Shown: piece by piece, positions 46,825-58,470 of the stretch
Layout: every line of letters starts with the position of its first letter
Position numbering within the stretch: position 1 is the stretch's first letter
NCBI GenBank assembly: GCA_030704615.1
Contig: CM060733.1
Coordinates: forward strand, 59,892,001 to 59,956,000
Direction: 5' to 3'
DNA length: 64,000 bases
Source of the DNA: Takakia lepidozioides
Lineage: Eukaryota > Streptophyta > Takakiopsida > Takakiales > Takakiaceae
Notes under the pieces: generated by a model
The model's input: only the letters and a program-made list of their open reading frames with translations
What the model was told of the DNA's origin: nothing
Database searches by the model: none
Made by a program: the position numbers and the translations under genes

Positions 46825-49770
46825 TCAATTCCTTCTACTGCTTCGACGGCAGGACGAAGAAGATCCTAATCCTAATGCTCCGATGGGTTGAAAATCCGTG
46901 TCACCCTCGACTTCACCACCGTCGTCATGATCAGTGCTGGAATCGTCCTCCCTATCCAACCTCATATATCCAGGCCTTTGAATCTGCATGCGACCTCGAA
47001 CCACATTTAGTTATCTCTGAGGTCGACTCCCGCTCCGGTCTTGAATACCATCCACGGTATCTGGCTTGTTTGTGGGCCGATCGCCTACAAAAGGTTGAAC
47101 TGTTCTCTGTCGTTTATGGACTTGAGACGCAATCGAAGGTGGTCTTGAAGGAAATACCGAAGGGGGGACTGCCCAAGATGGACCGGCATTAGATGGTCCG
47201 GCATGTGAGGAACCATGGGTCTGCTGCGCAACACGTCGGTTAAGGTGAAATTGTAGTGGCAGGTTGTCATCATCCGAGGCTTCAACTTCCGCCCGGTCCA
47301 ATGCAGCAAAATGATGCATGAGTGTGGAAAACAGATCAACCCTGTTGCTCCTTAATGCCCGCTGTGTTGATGGGGAGCTGGATCGGTTTTGGCATTGTGG
47401 TAGAGCTGGTTGTATCGGTGAGGCATGATCTCGTCCCGTCGACTGTACAATGGGTTCGACACCATCGTTTGTATGAACAGGGTTGCGTGTGTTGATCGGT
47501 CCTGGCAGTAAATCACCCCTAAACTCCATTGGGGCACTACCGGTGGCTTCAACGTGTAGTGGGGGGCGAGGGTCGACCCCAACTTCATTTTGAGGACCAT
47601 GTTCTGGGGATGACACAATTACAACTTCACCTTCATCTGCGATACGCACTTCTTCAAGAAGGTCATCAAAGGTCGGCTGGATATAAACATCCTCCTCTGT
47701 GAATGTAAACGGGTCATACGCATTTTCGGGAGCATCATCGGATCCATCTTTATTATCGGAGGCAGATGATTCCCTCTGATATGATTATCTCTGAGGCTCA
47801 GTATCGTCACTCATCGAATCAGCCTCAGAAATAAAGTATTCGGAATGCAAATTCCTCTCATACCATACTGCAGCATCATCCGCTGCCCTCTCACGTAGCA
47901 GTCGGCAATTGGTATACACATACTCCAATTTGTCAGCCCTCGCAGAATTCAACCTGTTGCGAATCTTTTTGTGAACAAATGAGTAACTGCTCCAATTGCA
48001 TTCGCAAGATGAGACAGAGTACACTTGAGCAAGAATACGCTTCGCAATGGGAGCCAATGTTCTTGCTCCAGCTCCAATCAGATCCCACCATTCATGTGGC
48101 AGCATATTGAGCTCTTTTGGATCCGGCATGTCCTCATAAAGGTCGCGGCGATCTGAGAAGCATTGGTACTCGGATATAGCTCTCTCTGCATGGTTCGGCG
48201 GAGCCAGTCGCATGAGCACTCACACGAGGCCGGCCTTGGCATCAGCGTCGTCTCGAAGCATGGTATTGTCGAGCAAGAATGGATTGAACAAAGCCCCCGC
48301 ATAATGCAAGTCCGTTCGAACCATCGAACGACGGTCGTAAAATGCATCCTTAGCATTGTCCGCAAGTTCAGGTTCCAAGGAGAAGGGAAGATGCCTCAAG
48401 GATTGGACATGCTTATCAAGATTTTGCATTAGTAACCATGTCTTACTCATTACTGGTTGTTTTCCATCAAACTCCCGCAAGACGATTAACACCGGCTCAA
48501 CAATATAAACAAAGTTTTTACATTTCTTCCAAAAATCATCGCTGCGAATGTTATTTCGAACTTTTCGACTTTTGCCTAATGACTTGGCTTTTTCTGGAGT
48601 CCCACAATGTCCGTGTGTACGCATCCCATTGAGGATCGATGATGGTATGCTCCAGACTGCTCTTGACCGTTACCAACCGATCCACCATCAAGAAGTTAGT
48701 GACAAAACGAGTTTCGTCTGGATTGCGGAGGCAGTATTTGGGTTCGTGCCTCCTATATATTGCCAAAGGTATGTGGTGTGTGCGGATGAACGATATAATA
48801 GTCTTCGCTCGCTTGACAAGTTGTTTCACCCACTGTTCTTTTCCCCAATCTTCCAAAAGAATGTCAAGGATATGAACAGCACAACCTTGATAGTACATAG
48901 GGGATAACGTGCCAACAACATGTCTTCAGTGTTTCTCATGTTAGCGGCATTGTCTGTGCATATTTGCACGATTCTATCACTTCCGATCTGTTCGATGAAG
49001 TCCGTCAATAATTGGCATTGATAACGTCCATCTTTCTTCTTACCGCTAGTGTCAACCGATCCCAAGAATTGTTCCCCAGCTGGACATACGAGCATGACAT
49101 TGAATAACGGTATGTTTGTGACAAAACTCCAACCATCGGCACATATAGTGCTTCAATATTTTCTGATGCACTCGCCCGTCCTATCGTTGACTTTTTGGGT
49201 AAGCTCGGTCATGGCGTCTTTTAGCAATCCTGTGCGGAGATTGTGATAAGTCGGAAGCACGTACGTGGATCTGGACTCCGAGGTTGCTCTAACGGGAGAA
49301 ACAAATGCCGGAAGTCTTGCCACATTAAATGGTATGTTGGTCTCGAAGAAAAACTGCACCCATTTTTTATCCAACTGTCTTTTCGCAGACAAGTTAAGAC
49401 CTTCTTGAATGGATTGCTGCCGTAATCCTCTACTCCGTTGAAGTGTAGGGGTACAAAGAGGTGTTGAAGCAGGTGTTGCTCCGGCACAACCCACTTGTCC
49501 AAGGACACCCGAAGCCTCATAAGAGTCGCCCTGGGTACTAATCGGGGCATCCTGACGGGAAGATGGAGTATTCTGCTCAGAGGTCATGTCCAGATCCAAA
49601 GACATTGGAACATTGCCTCCACACTGGGCAAAATGGTTTTTTACCCACATAGATGCTTTGGGGGCATAAACCCACCTCAGCGCTCTTCACACCTTTATAG
49701 CCGAGGTGAGCGAGCAACCGATCCGTACGATAAGAAAGTTTTAATCCACATAGATTGCACTCAACACTAC
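46825..49770 (-). pseudogene. hAT-superfamily transposase (broken)
   Basis: Reading the minus strand from about 49,770, a BED-type zinc finger (CNLCGLKLSYRTDRLLAHLG) comes first. A DUF659-like catalytic region follows, with ICADGWSF, SVDTSGKKKDG and IVQICTDNAANMRN, then YYQGCAVHILDILLEDWG. The C-terminal dimerisation domain near 48,000-48,120 has LPHEWWDLIGAGARTLAPIA, SSCECNWSSYSFVHKKIRNR and KLEYVYTN. A long disordered tail with a basic RRSSRRN end runs to the stop at about 46,825. In-frame stops at 49,153 (TGA), 48,220 (TGA), 47,785 (TAA) and 47,011 (TAA) are each one C-to-T change from CGA or CAA. Frameshifts lie near 49,660 (C5 run), 48,900 and 48,600. Palindrome arrays flank it on both sides, so its BED finger may bind them. 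Confidence 0.85.
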
Positions 49771-50259
49771 TAGTGGCACTGACAGTGTTCGGGATTGTCG
49801 TATACCAAGGAATTCATTCCTCCCTCATCTTCACCCAATATCTACTCCTCTGGGACCTAGTGATGCAAGCAACAAAAAACAGTCACCTATAAATGAACGT
49901 GTTATGAATGTAGAGTGCAATGTGATAGCCCAAACACTTCTACACCTGTCAGCAACCCAAGTGGGTCGATGTGGGTTGTAGTGTTAAGCTTATACACAAT
50001 CTGCTGAAGTGGCTTTGGTGGAAGCCACAACGGCAAAATGTGCGCACCATCCTCTTGGGCTACACTCTCGTTCAATGGAAGAGAACATTCAAAGCAACCT
50101 CAAGTGTTTGCGCCAAAAGAAGTGAGGAGCTTGGTGACCCTCCTCCCTTACATATGATCCAGGAGGGATGAAAATGAAATGAAAGTGAAATGAATAAATG
50201 ACGAACCAATAGCGCCCACCCGAAAAAGGCTGTACAACCATATTTGTTGTAATTTTGAA
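49771..50259. other. upstream region of the hAT gene
   Basis: About 490 bases without a recognisable reading frame, between the hAT start and palindrome array copy 3. It probably includes the transposase promoter. Confidence 0.4.
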
Positions 50260-50645
50260 ATTAAGCGACCGTTAATACTACAGTCGCTATTTAAAAAATA
50301 AAATGAAAAACAAGTGACCGCCACCACTGCGGTCGCTTTTATTTTCTTTCATTTAGTGCAATATTGCGGTCACTTCTATTTTGTATATTTTTAAATTTAA
50401 GCGACCGCCCGTATGGCGGTAGCTTTATTGTTAATATATTTAAAATAAAACTTTTATTTTTAATATTTAAAAAAAAACGCGACCGCCAGTAAGGCGGTCG
50501 CTTTTAATCTTTATATTTTATGGCGGTCGCTGTTTTTTTTATATATTTTTGAAATTATCCGACTGCCATATGGCGGTCGCTTGTTCTGTACATATTTACA
50601 AAATTGTGCGACCGCCAATACGGCAGTGGCTTGTTTTTTTTTCTA
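50260..50645. repeat. GCGACCGCC palindrome array, copy 3
   Basis: About seven diverged units of the same GCGACCGCC..GGCGGTCGC hairpin with shorter centres (TATA, AGTA) and TTTATTTT-rich linkers. It is more degenerate than the 44.6-46.6 kb array and lies on the 5' side of the hAT gene. Together with copy 2 it brackets that gene. Confidence 0.88.
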
Positions 50646-50647
50646 AC

Positions 50648-50692
50648 ATGACATGACATGTTTTTTTGCATGTTAACATGTCATGTCATAAC
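50648..50692. repeat. short hairpin ACATGACATG
   Basis: ACATGACATGACATG and its complement are separated by a T-rich loop at about 50,648-50,692. The hairpin marks the border between array copy 3 and the Penelope-like fragment. Confidence 0.7.
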
Positions 50693-51566
50693 AGATCTGT
50701 CAAGTAGACAACTTCCTCGAGATGTGCTTCTATTCACCTTTGATGTGGAGTCATTGTACCCTAGTATTCCTACTGCGGACGGGCTTCGACGATTGAAGGA
50801 CATGATTACTAGCAAGCTCAAGTCACCCCGGTTTGAAGGAGACTCGTCATGAGTCTTTCTCACATGGTCTTGGAGAACAACTATCTTCAATTTGGCTCGA
50901 GCTATTGGCATCAAATCCGAGGCACTGCAGTGGGTAGCAATTTTGCTATTGTATATGCTTGTCTCTTTCTTTGCAGCTTAGAAAGAGAGTTGGCTTGCGT
51001 AGCAAGATGTATATGGCCTTTGTACTACAAGAGATACATCGATGACGGATTTGGAATCTGGAAAGGATCTCGGGCAAGTTTGGAGACTTGGCTCGATCGA
51101 TACAATCTCAGTCCCACAATTCGCATTGATCTCTGACTCTACTGTTGACATTCTTGATATTCAATTCTTCAAGGGAGCTGATTTTGTCAATAGTGGGATT
51201 CTATCTTCGAGATGTCATCAGAAGACACTCAATAGATATCAGTACTTGCCATGGACGTCCTGTCATCCGCAACACCAAAAACGAGCATTCACCATTGGTG
51301 AGCTACGCCGATACACTTTGAGAGAAAACACATGTGCAGGTTTTTCAGAGATCAGACGACTGTTCTATGAACGACTGCGTGCTCGAGGCTATCCAAAGTC
51401 TTTTATCTTAGAGTGTTTTAGTCTATGTGACTACGCACAACGTGCTACACTGTTAGCTTCAGAATCCACTCGTAAGTTGATGGATAAGCGGGCCCCCTTG
51501 GTTCTGAAAATTGAGCATTCTCGATATACTCAAAACTCTAAACCTTGGGGGAGTCCTAAACCCTAA
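50693..51566 (+). pseudogene. Penelope-like reverse transcriptase remnant
   Basis: Three frames in series encode reverse-transcriptase motifs: FTFDVESLYPSIPTADGL (motif A region), WHQIRGTAVGSNFAIVYACL (motif B region), and KRYIDDGFGIW (motif C, Y-x-D-D). Next come LDIQFFKG, NRYQYLPW and KRAFTIGELRRY, which characterise Penelope-like elements and not LINE or LTR reverse transcriptases. Frameshifts near 50,850 and 51,130 separate the frames. The 5' fingers and any GIY-YIG endonuclease are absent. The coding sequence stops at about 51,540, followed at once by CCTAAACCCTAAACT, a plant-telomere-like word. It is a dead fragment. Confidence 0.8.
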
Positions 51567-51569
51567 ACT

Positions 51570-52195
51570 GCATCAGCATCTTCTGAAAGTTCCGTAGTTA
51601 GCATCTTTTGACAAACTTATGGTTTGTTGGAAAAAAACGAGGAATTTACGTTCCTATTTAGTTCGTGCTAAGTTACAATAGAGTCAATTATATTAAATGA
51701 GATATTCTTGGCTTACAGGCATAAGTTGGAAAAAGACCTTTTTCTTTTTTAGAAAAGAGATATTCTTGGCTTCCAGGCTTAAATTGGAAAAAGAACTTTT
51801 TCTTTTCTAGAAAAAGACCTTTTCTCGGCAAAATACTTTTAGTTGTCTTTTTATCTTATGCACTTTTTGAGACATCACTTATTCGACAGTATAAGGTTTG
51901 CATTTGAAACTTGGGTTTTTAAGTCTACGTTACAGACATGGAGCAGTGAGGATGATGACTTGTCTCTTCACCACATCTCAATTTATGGCTGCATACTGAT
52001 TGACTGTAGTGGTGCTGCAGCCTGCTAAGAGGACAACATATTCAAGCCTGGGAGCAGACCGAGTCTTCTCTCCTGTGGAGAGGGAACTTGTTTCTGACAT
52101 TGTGAGTTTCTGGCCCTGATCTGAAAGTTCTATGTGCATGTGACAAAAATATATCAACAAAAAAAACATATGAGAAGACTCGTAGGAAGGGGACA
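51570..52195. other. AT-rich spacer, no gene
   Basis: No coding domain. An AAAGACCTTTTTC/AAAAAGAACTTTTTC direct repeat occurs near 51,730-51,830. Confidence 0.4.
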
Positions 52196-52503
52196 CCACC
52201 CATGAACCGGGGAGAAGAGTATGCCACACCCGTCAGTAGCAAGATTCGACCCCAGAATCGTCTCGGTCGCACTTAGTGCACCTAGCCAACTGAGCTACCG
52301 ACCGTTGGTTTTTAACTCCCCAATGGTAAATCACAAAAAATCACGGAAATCACTGCAGAGAAGCCAACGTCGACACACACAAGGAATCTGATACTCAGAG
52401 TGCCTGCACATCTTCCAATGATATGAAAAACTCTGGTCTACAACTCCTAGTAGAAGTCTATCTTAACGCTATTTGGTTCACTTGACTCACCGCCAAGTGA
52501 GTT
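52196..52503 (-). repeat. left arm of the inverted repeat, with SINE-like segment
   Basis: Complement of 58,912-59,220. The inner 190 bases include ACGCTATTTGGTTCACTTGA and TGCACATCTTCCAATGATAT. The outer part (about 52,199-52,312) is tRNA-derived, with box-A and box-B-like words on the minus strand. Identity is high apart from short indels. Confidence 0.88.
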
Positions 52504-52731
52504 TTTGGATCTTGCTATTGCCTTCGTTCAGCTAGAGCTAGTACCGACTGTGCCTTGGGAGCTCATGGTCCCTCTGGCCCTGGGGTAGTTATGGTAGAGT
52601 ACTTCTTGTGTGGCAGATGACTTGGGGAAAAAGTTGTTAATATTGCCGGCTGTCTATTCAGGTCTTCTCCCATCGTGTATCTTGATAAAATACTATCAAG
52701 GGTGGTCAGCCTGCAAGATACAGCTCCAGAT

Positions 52732-53001
52732 ATGGCGGATACAACTTATGGTAGTATTGAGGCGTTGCTTCAGAATTTTTTGAAAGAAGAGACCGTTGGA
52801 GCTTTTGGTACAAAACTTGCCTCCAGCATGTATACTGTAGCTACATTGCTAGAGATGTCAGAGCAGGAGCTCGATGAGATTATGGATGAAGAGTTTCCAG
52901 AGGCTGCCAGGGGGGACATAAGAGGATTCAAGAAAGCAATTTTGTCCAAAAAGCGAAAGCCAACCCAAGTATTGCCAGTATTGCCAGGTATTGCAAGCTG
53001 A
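52732..53001 (+). CDS. SAM-like small exon, candidate header of the Crinkler-type gene
   Basis: ATG at 52,732 opens a 90-codon frame with a helical pattern: ALLQNFLKEE, then ATLLEMSEQELDEIM, then GDIRGFKKAIL. This resembles the helices of a sterile-alpha-motif-like fold, and it ends in a basic KKRKPTQ tail. A possible donor (CAG|GTATTG) lies near 52,986. It could be the 5' exon of the NTPase-nuclease gene some 3.4 kb downstream, supplying the N-terminal header domain such proteins usually have, or a separate small gene. The assignment is inferred from orientation and from being inside the same inverted repeats. Confidence 0.4.
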   Translation: MADTTYGSIEALLQNFLKEETVGAFGTKLASSMYTVATLLEMSEQELDEIMDEEFPEAARGDIRGFKKAILSKKRKPTQVLPVLPGIAS

Positions 53002-53738
53002 ATTTAGTATCTATTTACGTGGGCTGAAAATTTACCTTAATGATGTCCATTGTTGCTGGGATAGTTATTCATTTGGTTTCCTTTTGTTGTGTCTGATGCT
53101 TTGGTTTGCCCCATGTGTGGAATATGAGCTAATACTTCACTAATGAGAAGTTATGAGAGAGTCTGGTGAACGTTGATGGGTTGCCTAGGGCAGCATAAGC
53201 CCGTCTGTTTTTATGTCTGCAAGTCTGATGATGGGGAGGCTCTTTTAGTGCAAGCAGTCAATGAAGAGAAGATCAAGTGCTTAGGGTTTTGCAGTTTATC
53301 TGTTTCGTCATTGAGCCTTTGGCTGGACTCGTTTTTGTTAGCTCTGAGTTTGTGAATCAACGATCTTTCAGAATATTGTGTCAAACCATTCCTAAGTGCT
53401 GAGGGTTTGCAGATTAGTTTTTTTCTCAGCTATGGCTACTGTAAGGGTTGAGCACCTCAGCACACCTCGAGTATTCTTGGTTGGTCACATACGTCTGTTG
53501 TGGGGATACTTCTTTTGTAGCACCTACAGCAGGCTTTTCTTCCTGGTTTTGTTGCTTTTCTTTGCTTTTCTGTCTTGAGTTCGAGTAGTTTAAGCAGTCA
53601 ATGAACACAAGGTCAGGTGCTTAAGGTTTGCAAATAATTTATTTATTCCGTAGGATGGAATCTGCTCAGATTCAAGATTGGATTGTCGCACCCGCAGCTT
53701 CCATTCGCTTCCCTCCCAGCAATTTCAAGCTCTCTTTA

Positions 53739-53774
<36 letters not shown>

Positions 53775-56382
53775 TGTACTTGTTCGCTATCGGTCTTTTG
53801 CGCAAGTGTGCACCGCAGCACTAAAGTTCATTACTGCATGTTAGCCACACCGTACCGTGGGCCCAGGTTATGTAGATTCTTGGCACCTTGAATTCAGAAT
53901 CTTTGCTTGATTATGACCTGTTGTTCTACATGCCCACATACTCATGCAGGTATGCTTTAGGACCGTGTAGGTGAGATTCTTCCGGAGCTGTTAGGGGTTT
54001 GTGCTAAAATGTGTTTTGCTAGCTCATTGAAGTGTAAAGTGTGGAGGGTAAAAAGTGGACTAGAAAGTGTTAGCAATTCTTGTTCCTGGGTGGGTCCTTG
54101 GCAGACACGGTTGTTTGTTATTTAGATGTCGAATTCTGGATGTGCACTCAGGGTTGCGCGCTCCTGGCAACTAGGTGTGGTGTAAGTTTCTTCGCTGCGT
54201 TCACCCATCAGGGTGTCAGCTAGTGCATCACGTGATGCAACTGTCGCATGTTGATGTCCAATCCAGCACCTTGGACATTTTATTTTGTCATTTCAGTGCA
54301 TGTTCCACTATGTTGAAATCTTGTTTTGTTTTTTCAAGCACCTGATCCTTGTGGTGGTCTGAGTTTCTTAGGGCTCTGCGGCCTGAGTTTACTGATCGTG
54401 AGGTTCAAGTACTGAGTTTGTCGTCACCAGATCATTTGCTCCTTTTGAAGAGGAAATGATAATAGAGCACCTGCCTCTCAGCAATCTTGAGCTTGATCTC
54501 ATGGGTCCACCAATTTACTGCTCTACCACAGATAATTAGTTTCCTTCCATGACTCGGGTTAGGGTTTCAAATCTTCATCTGATTTTTGTTACGTCTCTTG
54601 CTTCTTGGTTGAACGGTGTTGTGTCTGTCTTCGCAGCCTACTTTCTGTGTGGGATTGTTGGTTATGGAAACCAGGGTGTCAGATAGTGCGTCATGGAGAG
54701 AGTCTGGTGAATGTCGATGGGTTGCCTAGGGCAGTCTGAGCCCGTTTGTTTTTATGTCTGCAATTCTGATGATGGGCAGGCACATTTGAATTCTTGCAAG
54801 ACAATTGGGCAGTTGATTGTTGAACCCGCTGCAGTTGCTGATTTGTTCAATGATTCGTTCAATGCGTAGCTTGGAGTCAAGTGTTTGCAATTTTTGTGGT
54901 TTCTTGGCTGCGTTGTGCACTCAGGGTTTCAACAGCTTCTCCCAATCCCGTGTGTGATCCTGTGTACGGTTGATACATGCAGTTTATTCATTCGATAGAT
55001 CCATGTTAACAAGTAAAATATGAGGGGGGTCCTTTGAAAGACACGGTTGTTTGTTAGGACAGGGTATTTCAAACTGAATCTAGTATCTTGAGATATTTGC
55101 ATATTTTTAGCATTACAAGCAGCTTCTTGGTAGCGTTTATGGTTTGTTTTTTTTTCGTTATGTTTTTTGCTTTGAACCCTCTGAAGCTGCTGGTATGTTA
55201 TCAATAGTATAGTGATTGCTGTCCTTACACCCTCTTCTATTTTTATTCCAAGTCGTTTTGTTGGTTGATACTTGTGGTTTATTCTTTTGTAGCACCCCCA
55301 GCAGGTAACAGGGTTTGCACTTGAAGGTTTCCAGACCTAAAGGACTATTATTTTCTTAAGGTCGGTCAGATTGCGGCAGATGAGGGCAGGTTTAAAGTGT
55401 TCTGCGTTCTTGTCTTCTTTTCTCTTCGGTGTGTTACGTTTTCCCAGTCTATATACATTGTCTATCACTGTTGTGGTTCTTGCCAAGATCCAGGTAGGGT
55501 ACATGTATTGGTTGTGCAATTGTTGGTCTTATGATGATTGGCTGTAAGGCCAACCATAATCTTTTGTCATTACGACCATGGTGGGTTAAGTTTATGTCAC
55601 TGTACAACTTCTCCCAGTAAAGCCTCTTCTGATCCCTTACAAGCTGATTGACCTCTTTACGCAGTTGGTAGTATCTAGACCAGAGCATTTTTTCATCTTT
55701 GATATTACAGCAGTCCTTATAGAGCGCCTGCCTCTCAGCAATCTTGAGCTTGACCTCATGGGTCCACCAATTTACTGCTCTACCACAGATAATTAGTTTC
55801 CTTCCATGACTCTATCAGCAGCAGAAGTGGCAAAGCTCTCCCAAGAATCTACAGCACCTTCTACCTCCCTCCTTGTATCACCATGGGCAAGAGGAGAGAT
55901 CTTGAAGTGACTGTGTAAAGTGTGGGAGGGCCTCTTTCAAGGCCAGGACATACTCTGTGATGGATGGAGTCTGACATATATGCAGTGGGAGAGAGATTTG
56001 GGAAGAGATTGAAAACTTCTGAATATTCCATGACTGATAGAGATCGGTGTGTGCTCAGATAATTTAGTTTGTCCTCGGTTTAGGGTTTAGGGTTACAGGA
56101 TGCTGCCATACAACAGCAGTTTCATCAGTAATTCCATGGTAAGAGTTTGGATGAATGCAGATCTTTTGAAATTTGACAAAATCTGACATTTGCAGGGGGA
56201 GAGAGATCTGCGAAGAGATTGAAAACCTCTGGAAACGGGTTTTCAGGTAGAGCTACTCTGTTACTTGGCCTTCCCTTCCATGTTCCCCTTCTCTTTGCAT
56301 TTTCTTTGGTCATAGGCTTTGTTGGTGTATCTTTTGTATTGTTCAATTATTTGCAAGATAGGATGCTCTTATTTTTCTTCAG
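53002..56382. other. long presumed intron with internal duplications
   Basis: There is no continuous coding sequence. Three duplications are visible. A segment of about 85 bases containing GATGGGTTGCCTAGGGCAG occurs at 53,158 and 54,695. One of about 93 bases containing GGTCCACCAATTTACTGCTC occurs at 54,463 and 55,719. One of about 40 bases containing AGAGATTGAAAAC occurs at 55,981 and 56,192. A TTTAGGGTTTAGGG word is at about 56,080. The likely last intron is 56,247-56,382 (CAG|GTAGAG to TTCTTCAG|A). Confidence 0.5.
55440..55965 (-). mobile_element. LINE ORF2 fragment (linker before the RT)
   Basis: On the minus strand a frame encodes VEGAVDSWESF, then NWWTHEVKLKIAERQALYKD, then RYYQLRKEVNQLVRDQKRLY. 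This is the linker between the endonuclease and reverse-transcriptase domains of plant non-LTR retrotransposons (W-W..K-x-A..R pattern). No RT motifs follow. A second copy of only about 93 bases lies at 54,463-54,560. Both sit inside the presumed intron of the Crinkler-type gene. Confidence 0.65.
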
Positions 56383-58470
56383 ATACATGGATCTGTCAGG
56401 AGTGACGGAAAGTGTGTGGGTTTTGCTTACAGAATCAGTGAAGGTGGTTATGCAAGAATGGAAATTGAAATTTTCTGAGTTTTTGGACACGTTCAAAAAG
56501 ATGGGGTGCAATTTGTCTATACAGAACGGTGTGCCACTCGACCACCGTGGTTATCCAAGCATTTTACTGGATAAATTAACTGCTCGTTGGACTGAAGATG
56601 TTGGTGATTTGTGGGAACGAGCGAATGATGGCTCGACTGGTGTTGTGCCAGTTGTTGGAGTGAGTGGGAGTGGGAAAACTCGGTTTCTTTACGAGCTGCT
56701 TGCAGAGAAGTGGGGTTTTTATTGGACAGCTAAAACCAAAGCAAACGGTGGGTCAGATGATGTCGCCTCTGTGAGTTATCACGAGTTAGAGGTCGATAAG
56801 GCAATGAATCACAGGAATGTGATGAAACGTATGAGGTGTGCCATTCTTTCAAGGTTGTTAATCTTGGAATTTTGTCACCAAGAAATTCCTGATTTGAGTC
56901 CTCTGCAATGGCTCATGCTCCAGGTGCAATTCCGTGCTTTCCTTGGTGCAGATCGTAACGATCTATATGATGTGCTTACTCATAAACTTTTTAACGTGGT
57001 TACTTCCCTGGAAGATTCAGAGGGGCTAAATGCTAGGATAGAAAAACTGTGGACGGATTTAGAGGGGAAGGTTGGCACTTTCACTGTAGTTCTGGATGAA
57101 GCGCAGGTGTTGGGAAGGAAAAATGTAAATGACTATGAATCCCCCGAGACGAAAGAGCTAAGGTCCATTTTTTCTCCGATGATCGAAGCCCTAGTGAGGC
57201 CATCTACGGCGTTGCCAAAGCAGAAAGTATTTGTTGCTGGTACAGGTGTCAGCTTTTTGAAGCTGGAAGCGGACGTAGGTTCGCTGATTGCAAAAGAAGG
57301 GGGTGGTGGCCCGGTTCAATTTTCTTCTGCTCCATTTTCTTCATGGACAGATGTGCGTCAGGTTCTGAAATTCTGCAGCGAGTACCTGAAGCTAGAGGAT
57401 GATCATATGGAGGACAATGCCCAGTATCTGCTGGAAAAGTTCAGAGGCCGTCGAAGGTGTTTGGTAAGTTGTGTCGAGCGCCTTCTGGAGGAAGATGGGA
57501 TATAACGGTAGTAGACAACTATTTCAAGGAGATCACAAGCAACACCAATGACAGCACTTCCATTTATTATGCTGTGAGCGCTCTGTGTGGAGCAAAAGGC
57601 ACATTTGTCCTGAAAGAAGAATCATTCAATGGTGCTTCCTTGGTGCAAAGAATAGGAACCTCCTTTGCCTATAAAGGAAGGGGAGAACATACCGTTTCAA
57701 CGGACGGAGATATGACTTTGCTCGAGTGTGGCCTTGGACAGCTACACCATTCAACAGGTTCCCAATTCACTTTCTCTATAGTCGAACCGACAGTCCATCA
57801 TAGCATCATGAACTATTTGACGATCAACCATTCATTTGAGAAATCACTTAAAGACTACATGGTTGATTGCAAGGATGATCCCAGTGCAATGGGTAGGGCA
57901 TGGGAGAAACTTTTCACAGTTCATGTGGCCAAGCTGTTTGACGGCACAAAATGGTTGGCCGATATGTGCTGTTTCAAGGATGCAACCCTGCCTCCAAAAT
58001 TCGCAAGGGACAAGCCAACGATTACCGGTGAAGGTGAAGGAGTGTGGAGGGAGTCATATAGGATCCACACCGTAAGTAAATTTCTTGATGCTGAAGAGAA
58101 ATCTCGTCCGCCATGCCTCATATTTGACGACAGATCTGGAGCTGATGTTCTTTTTGTTGTGAGACTTGGGAATTTGAAGATTCCTGTCTTCTGTCAACTG
58201 AAGCTGCGATCTGAGGTGCAGTGGGCTAGAGCAGTGGCAACTACAGATCCGGAACAGATGTACAAGAATAGTTCCGAGTCCAAAACGAGGGTGCTTGCCG
58301 CATGCAAAGATGGTTGCATCAGCTTGGTAGTTGCCTATCCTGCAAAGAAGCCAGCTAAACTCCAATCTGAATGCCAAGATAATCGTTTAATTGGCTATAT
58401 TGGACAGGTAGAAGCGGAGGATTTGTTTGACCGCGTGTTATGTGATTTCTTACGTTCTATCAAGGAGTGA
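56383..58470 (+). CDS. Crinkler-type P-loop NTPase / REase-fold nuclease gene
   Basis: It resembles Crinkler-RHS-type proteins, which join a STAND-like P-loop NTPase to a restriction-endonuclease-fold domain. Both a transposition and an effector role have been discussed for this class. The likely start is ATG 56,387 behind a TTCTTCAG acceptor. The NTPase has Walker A GVSGSGKT (Lys codon near 56,675), Walker B TFTVVLDEAQ (near 57,090) and the following KVFVAGTG strand. A second frame, 57,457-58,470, holds the nuclease-like part: a Glu in AWEKLF, RSGADVLFVV and PVFCQLK, which fits the E..D..Q-x-K version of the PD-(D/E)xK site. A frame change at about 57,470-57,505 separates the halves. It may be a lesion or assembly error. 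A canonical GTAAGT nearby would give an intron of only about 48 bases, which is unlikely. Confidence 0.75.

Noticed and set aside
36955-49155. Rescue of stop codons by U-to-C RNA editing
   Set aside because: Such editing is known from organelles of some early land plants, not from nuclear transposons. Deamination of methylated cytosine explains the pattern more simply.
56078-56096. True interstitial telomere at TTTAGGGTTTAGGG (also near 61,200)
   Set aside because: Only about two repeat units at each place, which is within chance or promoter telo-box range. Noted but not called.
57463-57515. A 48-base intron between NTPase and nuclease halves
   Set aside because: The GTAAGT donor is canonical, but the length is too short and the sequence it would remove still reads as conserved-looking protein (CVERLLEED). 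A frame change is preferred.
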